Assembly: GCF_004323185.1 (NCBI RefSeq)
Contig: NZ_NAPS01000001.1
Location: 1,856,748-1,918,741 of the forward strand
Length of the DNA: 61,994 nucleotides
Source of the DNA: Westiellopsis prolifica IICB1
GTDB lineage: Bacteria; Cyanobacteriota; Cyanobacteriia; Cyanobacteriales; Nostocaceae
Direction of reading: 5' to 3'
The translations under genes and the position numbers were made by a program. The notes beneath the pieces are model-generated. The model searched no databases, was not told the origin of the DNA, and saw only the letters and a list, made by a program, of their open reading frames with translations. Shown here one piece after another: positions 26,212-35,657 of the stretch (its first letter is position 1; every line of letters begins with the position of its first letter).

Positions 26212-29200
26212 TTACTTTGACCATCTTTCCGCCCACTCCTTACCTAATACACGCAATAATGCTTTGAGTCCCAGAATGTATGGGGGTTCAAAGCGAATAT
26301 TCTCTGATTTACCTCTGATTTTCAGTAAGACATTTGTCAATTCACGGTTTGTATCCCGCCATAATTTTTCGTTGTCTTGAAGGTCTAGACTTCTTCTATA
26401 TCCTTGTAGAGGTTTTATTCCCTCGACTTCTAAATCTCTCAATGCTACATGGAAATCATAGAGAAACTTAGGTAGTTGTACTAATTTAGGAATGGCAAAT
26501 TTTTCAATTTCTTCTTCATCTTCTTCCAATTGCAAACGGGAATTCCAATCAATAGTTCTACCATTAATTTCACATTGTTCACCTGCAATTAATGGATCTT
26601 TGGTTCTTCTTTTCAAGTCTTGAAGTTTTGTATCATGCAGTACTAAACCACAAGCTACTTCATCTTTGGGATTTTGGCTTAAGCGTGTCGGAACTTCAAC
26701 GTCTTCAAAACCAGAGGCTTTACTTAGCATCTGGCTAAATAATAAGTTTATTTCGGAGTTACGGTCAAATTGTGCCGTCTCCGAAAGCCAATTTAAAAAT
26801 TTACCACCATTTCCAGCAATATAAACAGGGGTAATCTCTTGGCGTTGATACTTACCTTCTTGGTGCAGTGTATGGAGAAGAATTCCTACATAGTAATACA
26901 ATCCTGCCATACCAATTGCTGTTAGTTGTATCAGTCCTTGAAAATCTGGTTCATCTGCAACAAATGCTTTTCTATTATTCAGCCAATTATCTCCTTCTAA
27001 GCGTAACCACATGTCTAATTTCAGATTGAAATCTGCTCCTTTCAGTCCTTTGACTTGAACAGCTTCGATTCCAAATCTACGCTCTAAAAACTTAGGGTTT
27101 AGCTCTAGGAATTGTGAAAATAAATCTCGTCCGGCTAAAAAAACTGAACATTGATGAACAAGAGTTTCTTCTTCCCAAATTGATATATCAGAAGTATTAC
27201 CACCCACATCAATACAAGTAGTGTTAACTAAATCATGTCCTTCATGGTCGGCGAAATATTGGGCTACTGCTAAACTTTCCAAACGAAAGTCGTCTAAATT
27301 ATGTATTTCTGGAGAAGTGTGCTTAACTCCTGTTTTTTCTTCTAGTTCTTTGGTGATATCTTTCCAAGTTTTGGCATATCTAGCTCTGTCAACACGAGAA
27401 AAAGACGAGCGGTAAGACAAAGACCATTTAATTTCTGCAACACCATTCTTGGCTGCGATCGCAGTGATGTGCAAAGCTAAATGTTTGAGGAAGAGTTGAT
27501 TATAAGCTAATTTTTGATTGTCTTCCCACTTTAAATCCGTTTTAATCCAGTCTTCTTGGGGTTTAAACTTGTAGCTATTTGGAACATAAATCCGACCGTC
27601 TAAAATTGGTCTCATAACATCGTTATGAGTAGCAAAACCTCCTCTTGTGGTAAGTACGTTTCGCAAAGGTAAGGGCTTGTTTAAAGGAATAAAGTCTTCT
27701 GGAATGAAGTATTCATACAGCAGAGGTAATCGAGTTTCTTGGTTAAACTCTGCTACTTTAAGATGTAAATTTTCTAATCTCAATGGTTCTACAATACCAT
27801 CTCTGTTGACATAAACATTAGTGGAAGAAGTGCCAAAATCTACACCTATTTCCCATAAAAGTCTCATAGGAACTTCTAATGGAGATCGCAATATAATTAA
27901 ACCTAAAATTTGTCTATCTTGCCATTGACGACATTCAATATGAGATGGGAATTCCTCTAAGTAAGCCATTTGATAAGAACCACGACCATCTTTAAAAATG
28001 TGTGGCTGTTTGGCTTTGGGAAAATTTACTTGAAAAGTTTCTTCTGCATGTTCACCATCGTAGTAGAATGCATAATAAGATTTCCAATTTTTAGTATGGA
28101 AGTTTGGCCATATTTCTAAAACGGGTACTTCTGGTAAAGCATTCTCTCCTTTGAGCAGATAATCTTTTTGGATGCGATAATTTTGGAATGAATGATCATA
28201 ATTCATCCCAGACAAGGGTAAATCTAAAATCACCCGTACTAGCTGTACTTCATCTGTATCAATTGGTTGCAGTGTCAATCGAGAAATTAAATCTTCTGGT
28301 GTGAGATAATCAAGTAGAATTGGATTAAGCGGAATCAAGGGAGTAATGCGATCGCCCTCAAAGGTCAATGGTACAATTTCCTTGGGTAATAACGCACCAG
28401 GTAAAGCTTCTTCTTGATTAATAAATTTAAACTCCGGCAAGAATAAATCTTTAGGTTCAATCCATTTTACATCTGTCCAAATAATTCTTTTTTGCCGTAA
28501 ATCTTCTATATTTAAAGCCGCTAAAGTTTTCCCGCCATGAATCCAAATATCTTGAGGTGAGACATTCCAAACTCTAGCTATTTCTGGATCTATGATTAAT
28601 AAATCAGGATATTGCCATTTATTTAAACTGGGAATCAACCGGATATTGGGAAATCTTACCGGTGCTTTTATAGGAAAATTCAAAGCATGGAGTACTCCTC
28701 GATTGAGGGGAACTCCAAAAAATTGCGGTTCTTCAGTTAAAATAAATTGTTGATTAGTATCTGCGTTTAAATCAATACGAAATTCATCTATTAACCCACC
28801 AATCATATTAATAGCGTGCCTTTTACCATTATGCTGAGTTATCTCTTTCCGCAGATTTTCTAACCAACGCCACAATAGAGATTTTTCAGTAGAATTTATA
28901 TAATTAATTGGAGAGTCTAGCTGACCTTTTGACCACCATTGTAATCCTATCCATTCTCCTTCTTCTGAAGGAGAAACTAAGGTACTAGGTGAGGTCATTC
29001 CTACTGGTTTATTTTGCCATAAAAATACATAAATATCTTCCCAAGGATGTTTATTTTCTAATGTGTAAAGGGTGTTCTCATCACTAGGTAAAACTTCATG
29101 TAAACAACGAGCAAATTCTTCTTCATATCTTAATTGACCCAATTCTATCAATTGTGCTGTGAGTGGAAAACCGCGTACTTCTGCAAGTGCTATTGCTGCT

Positions 29201-30318
29201 AACATCCCCCGCCATTGCTTAATCATTTGTTCACGGAGCGGATGATAATAATCATGTAGAGCCATCTCCATTGATAAGGGACGCGCCCACATATTTGGTA
29301 CGAAGCTAACACTTTTTACTTCTCTTGGAGCTTGATAATTTAGACTGTTAGCTATAGATGTAAATGCTGTGTTTTCATATGCTTCCCATTTCCCGCTCTC
29401 GTAAGGAACTTGAAGGTCATAATCACGCTTTAATGAGGGTAGTAGTGAAACAGTAAACGCCGTTTTTTGCTTTGTTATGGGTGTGTCAGGAGCAACTGTA
29501 TTTTCGAGAATCTCAGATGCTTTAACAGATGAAACTTCAATTGGATTTTCGGGAATCTCAGGTGCTTCAATAGATGGAACTTCAATCGGATTTTCGAGAA
29601 TCTCAGGTGCTTTAATAGATGAAAGTTCAATTGGAATTGACAACTTTATTTCAGCAACTTCAACTTGATTTTCATGTATTGATAACTGGCGAAATTGTTC
29701 TTCTGCTTCCTCTATATTTCCACGAGTAAAACTCTGCATTCCACGAGCATATTTAATTAAAGGCGGAGAAAATTCTGCCAATGCTTCGGGAAGAGTTTCT
29801 ATTAATGATGCAAGCTGAAAAAGTTCATTCCAGTTTTTTTGTTTTAACCTTGATTCGATTGCTTCTGCTAGTTCCTGACTAACCTGATGAGGTTTTGTAT
29901 AAGTCAATGCTGTCCAATATTGTGCTTGTGCTAAATCTCTTGTTCTTGAGTCTTCATCCTCAAGTTGGTGTTTTACGTATTTAGTCAGAAAATCTGCTAA
30001 TTCTTCTAACCGTTGTTGACCAAAACGTTTATCTTCTTGCAGCTCTGTTAACAATAAATTACGGACAGTAACATTCATTTCATAAAGCTCATAACCCACT
30101 TCACGACACAAACGTGACAGAAGTATACGAGCAACTGCTGTCCAAGGAGCTTGGGGAAGGAAGCGAAGCCAAATTTGATAGAGTAAATCTGGTGTCAGTA
30201 CTATTGGAAATGCAGCGTGACAAGCTAAGTCAAAATGTGCGCGGTCGAATTTTTGGGCAAATCCGACAACTCGCTCAACGGCAAATTCTAACTTTGTCGT
30301 ATCAGCTTTGTTTTTCAT
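26212..30318 (-). CDS. Giant protein with C-terminal Hsp70/actin-like ATPase domain, partner of vWA-MoxR
   Basis: This protein of about 1368 residues starts at ATG30318, just after the vWA stop; ATG30336 is possible. Residues 1-240 (numbered from 30354) are helical and TPR-like. Residues about 240-300 hold three imperfect copies of an IEVxSIxAPEIxEN unit, a flexible linker. The middle part (300-820) was not recognised. An Hsp70/actin-type nucleotide-binding fold follows: phosphate-1 GVDFGTSSTNVYV near 836, phosphate-2 CIDVGGNTSDIS near 1048 and an adenosine-type YIAGNGGKF near 1178. The C-terminal 100 residues are acidic, then helical. The gene is translationally close to the vWA gene and belongs to the MoxR-vWA group, so MoxR/vWA may remodel or load it. 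A link to ternary vWA-MoxR-associated conflict systems is inference. Confidence 0.78.
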   Translation of the reverse strand: MKNKADTTKLEFAVERVVGFAQKFDRAHFDLACHAAFPIVLTPDLLYQIWLRFLPQAPWTAVARILLSRLCREVGYELYEMNVTVRNLLLTELQEDKRFGQQRLEELADFLTKYVKHQLEDEDSRTRDLAQAQYWTALTYTKPHQVSQELAEAIESRLKQKNWNELFQLASLIETLPEALAEFSPPLIKYARGMQSFTRGNIEEAEEQFRQLSIHENQVEVAEIKLSIPIELSSIKAPEILENPIEVPSIEAPEIPENPIEVSSVKASEILENTVAPDTPITKQKTAFTVSLLPSLKRDYDLQVPYESGKWEAYENTAFTSIANSLNYQAPREVKSVSFVPNMWARPLSMEMALHDYYHPLREQMIKQWRGMLAAIALAEVRGFPLTAQLIELGQLRYEEEFARCLHEVLPSDENTLYTLENKHPWEDIYVFLWQNKPVGMTSPSTLVSPSEEGEWIGLQWWSKGQLDSPINYINSTEKSLLWRWLENLRKEITQHNGKRHAINMIGGLIDEFRIDLNADTNQQFILTEEPQFFGVPLNRGVLHALNFPIKAPVRFPNIRLIPSLNKWQYPDLLIIDPEIARVWNVSPQDIWIHGGKTLAALNIEDLRQKRIIWTDVKWIEPKDLFLPEFKFINQEEALPGALLPKEIVPLTFEGDRITPLIPLNPILLDYLTPEDLISRLTLQPIDTDEVQLVRVILDLPLSGMNYDHSFQNYRIQKDYLLKGENALPEVPVLEIWPNFHTKNWKSYYAFYYDGEHAEETFQVNFPKAKQPHIFKDGRGSYQMAYLEEFPSHIECRQWQDRQILGLIILRSPLEVPMRLLWEIGVDFGTSSTNVYVNRDGIVEPLRLENLHLKVAEFNQETRLPLLYEYFIPEDFIPLNKPLPLRNVLTTRGGFATHNDVMRPILDGRIYVPNSYKFKPQEDWIKTDLKWEDNQKLAYNQLFLKHLALHITAIAAKNGVAEIKWSLSYRSSFSRVDRARYAKTWKDITKELEEKTGVKHTSPEIHNLDDFRLESLAVAQYFADHEGHDLVNTTCIDVGGNTSDISIWEEETLVHQCSVFLAGRDLFSQFLELNPKFLERRFGIEAVQVKGLKGADFNLKLDMWLRLEGDNWLNNRKAFVADEPDFQGLIQLTAIGMAGLYYYVGILLHTLHQEGKYQRQEITPVYIAGNGGKFLNWLSETAQFDRNSEINLLFSQMLSKASGFEDVEVPTRLSQNPKDEVACGLVLHDTKLQDLKRRTKDPLIAGEQCEINGRTIDWNSRLQLEEDEEEIEKFAIPKLVQLPKFLYDFHVALRDLEVEGIKPLQGYRRSLDLQDNEKLWRDTNRELTNVLLKIRGKSENIRFEPPYILGLKALLRVLGKEWAERWSK

Positions 30319-30320
30319 CG

Positions 30321-31505
30321 CTACGACAACATCCATTGATAGGGGCGTTCCCAATAGACATACCGTCCGCGCAAGGTATTAATAGCTGCATTGAGTCCTT
30401 GGCGACTCATCTCAAACATCGGCACTAACAAAGCAATCTCGCCAGCAGTAGTATACTGCCAACTTTCGTTTGGCATAGGATTAAGCCATGCAAAATAACG
30501 CACAAACTGCTGGAGTTGCTTGATAAAATTTTGGCTCTCCTTTACTCGTTCTGCATTATAGTTACCACGTGCAGCTCCTGCATCGCTGACAATCAATACA
30601 GCTGCTTTTTGATCAATTGATTGTAAAACTTCGTTTAATAATTGAGCTTTGAGGCGAGTGGGATCAGTATAAATATATTTTTCAGGATAATTGTGAAAAT
30701 AGTAAACACGGGTTCGAGTTATGTTTCCACCCTGTTGAGCTTTTTCGATTAATTGACGGGATAAATGATGAAAAGGTGTCATTGAACCACCTTGGTCAAC
30801 GAGTAGAACTAGTTCACTACAGTTAACATAGCGTGGTTTGAATATTGGTTCAATGACAATACCTTGCTGAGAAATTTTTTCTACTGTAGCTGCTACATCT
30901 AATTCTTCTAATTTACCTTTACGTATAGGACGACGCAGGATACGCCAACTCTGCTTGATTTGTCTACCTGTAACTGGTAAATATTGATCGGTTGAGTTTG
31001 GATAGGGGTAGATAGTAATTAATGATTCGCGCTTGTTATGGCGAATAGCTTGAATTACTTGCTCTGGTTCTTGGGAAATTTCTACATTTTCTTCTTCAGA
31101 TTCAGTTGAGGAATTGGTGGTTGAATTGAAAGTATCTTCTGCTGGTGGTGGAGCAGGGGTATCAACTGGTTGTTCAGGCTTGGTCGAGGAAATTTCAGAT
31201 AAAGAAGAATTGGATGACTCTTGAGTTGGTGATGGTTCTACTGTAGGAGATGTTTCAACTTCAATATCAACCTGTGCTAGAACCTGATCTAGAAGTCGAT
31301 GTAGCAAACGCGCTTCTTCTTTAGATTTTGTCCATAGTATACAGCAAAGTTGTTCTAGAGATTGGCGATCGCGAATTCCAAATCCACCTTGCACAGCTTC
31401 CATCGCCAAAAGATAATCATCAATTCCTAAAGGAAGACCAAAATCACGTAAATTATAAAAGAGATTTAATAAAGCATTTAATAAAGATATTTCGGTAGGA
31501 TTCAT
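30321..31505 (-). CDS. vWA-domain protein of a MoxR-vWA pair
   Basis: This 394-residue protein has a helical N-terminus (about 1-90) and a Pro/Ser/Glu/Thr linker (about 95-150). The VWA_CoxE-like domain (about 215-380) has a MIDAS motif LLVDQGGSMTPF (a DxGxS variant), the second metal loop around LIVSDAGAARG and FAWLNPMP. MoxR ATPases act with such vWA proteins as metal-dependent assembly or chaperone pairs. The ATG overlaps the MoxR stop by four bases (ATGA), so translation is coupled, and the ATPase-like giant protein follows at once. Confidence 0.83.
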   Translation of the reverse strand: MNPTEISLLNALLNLFYNLRDFGLPLGIDDYLLAMEAVQGGFGIRDRQSLEQLCCILWTKSKEEARLLHRLLDQVLAQVDIEVETSPTVEPSPTQESSNSSLSEISSTKPEQPVDTPAPPPAEDTFNSTTNSSTESEEENVEISQEPEQVIQAIRHNKRESLITIYPYPNSTDQYLPVTGRQIKQSWRILRRPIRKGKLEELDVAATVEKISQQGIVIEPIFKPRYVNCSELVLLVDQGGSMTPFHHLSRQLIEKAQQGGNITRTRVYYFHNYPEKYIYTDPTRLKAQLLNEVLQSIDQKAAVLIVSDAGAARGNYNAERVKESQNFIKQLQQFVRYFAWLNPMPNESWQYTTAGEIALLVPMFEMSRQGLNAAINTLRGRYVYWERPYQWMLS

Positions 31506-32419
31506 GTTTTATCCTCCCGTAAAAATAAGTAATCCCGGTAATCTTTCCAATATTTAAGCAATGCTCCAGCAAAAGGAAGCTTTCCTTGAAGTTTTGCTAA
31601 GGCTTGGTCTTCTGGATATTGACGCAGCAGTGTAAACCAATCAATCAACTCACTGGTACTAACTTTTTTGCCAGTTCTACCGCTATCTTTTTCCATTTGT
31701 TCTCGTAGCTGTGTAAAGCGAATAACGGCTGCTTCAATAATGTCTTGTGAAGAATCAGGAAAATGGAGGTTAATAATATTTTTTAAATCAGACTGAGAGG
31801 GAAAGTCAATATAATGGAATAGGCAACGACGCAAAAAAGCATCAGGTAAATCTTTTTCATCATTACTAGTAATAAATATAATTGGTGGATGCTTTGCCTG
31901 AATAACAGTTTGTCTCATTTCGTGAATAATAAACCGCTTTTCATCAAGTTCTTGTAATAAGTCATTAGGAAAATCAAGGTCTGCTTTGTCAATTTCATCT
32001 ATCAGTACAATAGTCCGTTTCTGGTTGATAAAAGCACGACCTAAAGGCCCTAGTGTAATGTAATTTCTCACATCATCAACCTTAGAACGTCCTTGTTCAT
32101 CAACACGTGTTAGCTGTGCATCATGGAGACGAGCGACAGCATCGTAAGAGTAAAATCCATCTTTTGCTTTAGTTGTAGATTTTATATACCAAGGCTCGTA
32201 GGGTAAGCGTAGTTCGTGAGCTACAGCCTCCGCTAAACGAGTTTTACCACAACCAGGTTCTCCCTTCAGCAATAAAGGACGTTTCTGTAAAAAAATCGTA
32301 AGGTTTACTACCTCAACTAATTGCGGTGAAGGAATATAAGGTGCAAGTCCAGCAGCACGTTCTTCTTGAGAAGGTTGCTGTGTACCTGTATAAATAAGAG
32401 GTATTACTGAATCAACCAT
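31502..32419 (-). CDS. MoxR-type AAA+ ATPase
   Basis: This 305-residue AAA+ protein of the MoxR group has Walker A GEPGCGKTRLAEA (near residue 53), Walker B TIVLIDEIDKADLDFP, sensor 1 FITSNDEKDLPDAF and an arginine-finger region FLRRC, with a helical lid at the end. The ATG at 32419 is preferred; TTG32440 is only an in-frame extension. It overlaps the end of the broken protease-iSTAND gene by 16 bases and the vWA gene by 4. MoxR proteins drive metal insertion or assembly of partners bound by the vWA protein; here the natural partner is the giant protein downstream. Confidence 0.87.
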   Translation of the reverse strand: MVDSVIPLIYTGTQQPSQEERAAGLAPYIPSPQLVEVVNLTIFLQKRPLLLKGEPGCGKTRLAEAVAHELRLPYEPWYIKSTTKAKDGFYSYDAVARLHDAQLTRVDEQGRSKVDDVRNYITLGPLGRAFINQKRTIVLIDEIDKADLDFPNDLLQELDEKRFIIHEMRQTVIQAKHPPIIFITSNDEKDLPDAFLRRCLFHYIDFPSQSDLKNIINLHFPDSSQDIIEAAVIRFTQLREQMEKDSGRTGKKVSTSELIDWFTLLRQYPEDQALAKLQGKLPFAGALLKYWKDYRDYLFLREDKT

Positions 32420-33461
32420 TGTGCTAATCTTCCCTCCCAACTAGAACCGCAGTGAAGACAAATTTTTTGATAAACAAGTTCTGGTACACCTGATTTTGAC
32501 TCTTTCAACAAATTTTCTATAGATAAATTCTCAAGGTCTATTTCTGAATCTGTGTTGCTTAACCATTTGGCAAGTTTTTTATATGAAAATCGGTTAGCTT
32601 GAGTTAAACATAGAGGAATTTTCGGATATTCTGCTTCAGAATGATGATAGACTAAAGGAATACCGGAATCACAAACTTTTGCCTGATTGTCAAGCCAGAA
32701 CATGACTAAGTATTTCGTTTGACAATTTACTTTTTCTATAATTGGTTGCCAGAAATATTCAATTAACTCAGATAAAAAACCTATATAAGTACGATGAACT
32801 TCATCAAAAATAAAAATTAAGTGCTGAGTTTGCAAACATTCCGCAATTTTATCAAAAATTTATTCTTCGCAGATGTATACTAGCTGAGTTGATTCAAAAA
32901 AGTGTTTGGCTATCTCATTCCATAAATCTGAAATTTTACCCATACCTCCTAATTTAATTTTAATCTTTCTGCCATTACGCAATTGTCTTAATTGAGACAA
33001 TCGTGTAACTAGAATTTCTTGACCATATTTTTCCTGACCATGAATTAAAAAAGCTGCAACTCTGTTGGGATGAAAATCTAGAGCTTCCACAAATTCTTGT
33101 TCTTGCTCTTCAAAATCAATAGCAAGTATTGATTTAAACAAATGCTGATCACATTGATTTATTGGTATATATTCTTTTTTTTGTTGAATTTCAAATTCTT
33201 TTATTTTACTGTATAAAATATCTATCTCCTTCCATAGTAGTTCTTCTGTCGCCTCGTAACGTAATCTAAGTTTTCAACATCATTTTCACCGTTGTGTAGT
33301 GCTACTACCTGCCAATTAGTAACATTCAATACAGCAGCACCAGAAGTTCCTTCTTCTGTTGGAGCGCTATGCAAAATTTGATTTGGATTAGATGCAAACC
33401 TGATAAATCTACCTGCGGAACGCTGTTTTTGCTGTCCTTTAGGATGTTGAATTACGTATAA
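32404..33461 (-). pseudogene. Trypsin-like protease - iSTAND gene, broken
   Basis: Reading the minus strand gives the C-terminal half of a trypsin-like protease: LYVIQHPKGQQK, then EEGTSGAAVLNVTNWQVVA with the catalytic Ser. A one-base frameshift near 33255 moves the frame. An iSTAND-like NTPase segment then follows: FHPNRVAAFLIHGQEKYGQ (P-loop-like position), and later HLIFIFDEV. Two interruptions are visible beside that shift: TAG at 33462-33464, before LYVIQHPKG, where the His and Asp part of the protease is missing, and in-frame TAA at 32860-32862 (ICEE*IFDKIAECLQ). The gene lies between the tubulin-like gene and MoxR. Protease-iSTAND proteins are known from predicted NTP-dependent conflict systems. 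Confidence 0.78.
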
Positions 33462-33625
33462 CTATTTCAGAGGGTTTAATGTGATGATATGAATAAATAT
33501 TTGTCGAGTAAGTGTAAACCCTCCGTACTGTGTTGAATAGGATATCAAAAAATCAAAGTAAAATCTAGAAAACTTACGTATTGATACTTAATTATACATA
33601 AATACTGCTGATTCATAAGCCATAT
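33462..33625. other. Gap carrying the deletion breakpoint of the protease gene
   Basis: No gene was seen. The DNA between the protease remnant and the tubulin-like gene is A/T rich. The missing N-terminal half of the protease is not here, so that part has been lost. Confidence 0.5.
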
Positions 33626-35122
33626 CTAAAGCCTACAGAGTATATATAGAGCTTTTGCTAATCCAGCAGCACCCTGGTTTGGTTCCTTGAGGTCTCTTGG
33701 TTCAGAAATCAATTTGACGTGTAATTCCTGTATCGTGTCTCGTGTTTGCTTACTTCTATCCCGACTGTCATCAATTACAAGAGTGGGAAATAGCTCTAAT
33801 TTAGGTTGCAAAAAAGAACGAGAAGCAAAAAGTTGAATGTCATCACCATCACCTTGATGAATAGCATGTAACCAACCTAAATATGTTTGACACCAGTTAG
33901 TCACAACATTGATTGTGCCTTGTTCATTTGCATTACCCAACTCAGGTAAATCTTTACCTCTTCCCCCGAACAAAGTTTGAGGGCGGAAAAATCTGCTAAA
34001 CCAAGCAATATTTTTTTGCGCCCAGGGAATTCCTTGGGTTTGAGCAGTTTTTAATTCGGGGAGAGTATTTGCTAGCCAAGCATAAGCAAAACGTGTGGCG
34101 TTTACTAATTCCTGCTGAACCACACTTTTATCTGGAAGATCATTCCATGTGATTTTATCTAAACTTTGACGAGCAATTAATGTTACAGGAAGTTGTTCGT
34201 TACAAGGTTTTAAGAAAAACTGTCTGGCTGCTAATGCTGCGTAAAGTTCGATAAAATGAGGGTCGTTACGTTGGGTGTTTTTACCAATACTAAAATCAAC
34301 TTTTTTGGCGTTCTGATTCCCTAATAAATATACGGTATTAAAGATTTCTCGTGCTTGAGTAACGTAGTAGCGCAACGCTGCTTCTGTATTTAATAAAAAC
34401 AAATCGGATTGGGCGTAAACACCATCGGCATCTCCTCCTACAGGCGGCGAAAAGCAAAAATACGGTAACATGAATAAACAACCAATCTTAACGCGATCGC
34501 GTACATTCAGCCGCCACAATTTGTTGTTAAGCAAGCTACCAATGGTAGGTAAGCCAGAAGCACCTGTTCCGCCAAAGATCGAACCGCAAAGCAAAATCTT
34601 GGTTTCGCTTCCCTGTCCTACATCTCCCTGAATTTGACTGATGAGCGATCGCCATGTTTCATTATCTAAAGCATCCAAATCGACTTGGCTCATAATTGCT
34701 GAACCAATCGCCGGTCGTCCGCGAAACCCAACATCTAAATCAACAGTTCTTTCTTCTTTGGTGTAAAGAACATCAAATAAATTGCCTAATTCTTGATAAT
34801 CTTGTTTCAGGTTATTGTAATTAAAAAAAGACCCAAGATTTTTATTAACGTTAGCTTTCGCAAATGGCGACCATGAAGAAAAAGACTCAATTGGAGTTTT
34901 CATCCAAGAACATTGTTCTTTTTCTCCAGCGATAATTTGGTAGCATATTTGGTAAAGGTTGAGAGTGCTTTGAGTGCGTTCCAAATTACCATTAGATTCA
35001 TCTGGGTCTATAAATAAAATTTTGATGGAATTGTTGCTAAAAAGTCCAATACTAGCTAACTGAATTACAGCTTCTACACACTTAGCACCTGTCCCACCAA
35101 TGCTAATTAAGTAAAGTGACAT
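33626..35122 (-). CDS. Tubulin/FtsZ-like GTPase
   Basis: This 498-residue protein is a distant relative of FtsZ/tubulin. The first strand-loop is LYLISIGGTGAKCVEA (residues 3-18). The tubulin signature region is ILLCGSIFGGTGASGLPTIG (near residues 176-195), with GGTGASG in place of the usual GGTGxG. The end is less conserved. Such proteins bind GTP and may polymerise. It begins three bases after the stop of a membrane protein gene, so the two probably work together at a membrane. FtsZ-like families in predicted membrane-remodelling systems with vWA proteins have been described (Makarova and Koonin), which fits this neighbourhood. The exact family needs a profile search. Confidence 0.8.
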   Translation of the reverse strand: MSLYLISIGGTGAKCVEAVIQLASIGLFSNNSIKILFIDPDESNGNLERTQSTLNLYQICYQIIAGEKEQCSWMKTPIESFSSWSPFAKANVNKNLGSFFNYNNLKQDYQELGNLFDVLYTKEERTVDLDVGFRGRPAIGSAIMSQVDLDALDNETWRSLISQIQGDVGQGSETKILLCGSIFGGTGASGLPTIGSLLNNKLWRLNVRDRVKIGCLFMLPYFCFSPPVGGDADGVYAQSDLFLLNTEAALRYYVTQAREIFNTVYLLGNQNAKKVDFSIGKNTQRNDPHFIELYAALAARQFFLKPCNEQLPVTLIARQSLDKITWNDLPDKSVVQQELVNATRFAYAWLANTLPELKTAQTQGIPWAQKNIAWFSRFFRPQTLFGGRGKDLPELGNANEQGTINVVTNWCQTYLGWLHAIHQGDGDDIQLFASRSFLQPKLELFPTLVIDDSRDRSKQTRDTIQELHVKLISEPRDLKEPNQGAAGLAKALYILCRL

Positions 35123-35125
35123 TGT

Positions 35126-35611
35126 TTAATCTTCAAATAAAGGAAGACGACGTAGTGTAAATGCTCCCGGAGGAATGTACATTAAAGCTTTGGGAGAACT
35201 TGTAGCCGTAGTAAACCAATAAAGGAACGCAACATCCAATATAAATAAAGTAGTCAGAGAAAAAAGAGCTTCTGAAGTATAGCTGTAAAAGAATAAAGCA
35301 ATCCCAATACTTAACACTGGTAAAAACAAAATTATACACCAAATCAGTAGCCAATTCTGCCGATCATGCGCTGTTCTGGGTTGCGCTCTGGCTGCTAAAA
35401 CATACCATAATAATGTTGAGAAAATACTAACACTGAGAACAACCGTTGCTCCTGGCGTGTAATAATTAACAATCCAAACTTCAAGGTTAGGTACTTTGCT
35501 CAGAACAAAGAAAAAAATTTGACTGCGATAAAATATCGGCTGTACCCAAAGCATCACAAGCGAGCCGAGCAAACTAAAAGCTATGATGCGAATCCATTCA
35601 CTCGCCTTCAC
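35126..35611 (-). CDS. Membrane protein with four transmembrane segments, partner of tubulin-like GTPase
   Basis: This 161-residue protein has hydrophobic segments near 8-25, 50-70, 88-108 and 113-133. The tail ends in PPGAFTLRRLPLFED. No enzyme motif was seen. The GTG at 35611 follows a strong AGGAGG box, here with only four bases between. It is the first gene of the minus-strand run and lies directly before the tubulin-like gene, so it may anchor the polymer. An insertion sequence ends 51 bases upstream of the start. Confidence 0.72.
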   Translation of the reverse strand: MKASEWIRIIAFSLLGSLVMLWVQPIFYRSQIFFFVLSKVPNLEVWIVNYYTPGATVVLSVSIFSTLLWYVLAARAQPRTAHDRQNWLLIWCIILFLPVLSIGIALFFYSYTSEALFSLTTLFILDVAFLYWFTTATSSPKALMYIPPGAFTLRRLPLFED

Positions 35612-35615
35612 TCAT

Positions 35616-35621
35616 CCTCCT
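35616..35621 (-). promoter_or_regulatory. AGGAGG ribosome binding site deciding a GTG start
   Basis: AGGAGG on the minus strand, four bases from the GTG at 35611. It supports the start of the membrane protein gene. Confidence 0.75.
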
Positions 35622-35657
35622 ATTACGATTACTAGTACAAGTTTGTAAAAATATGCC

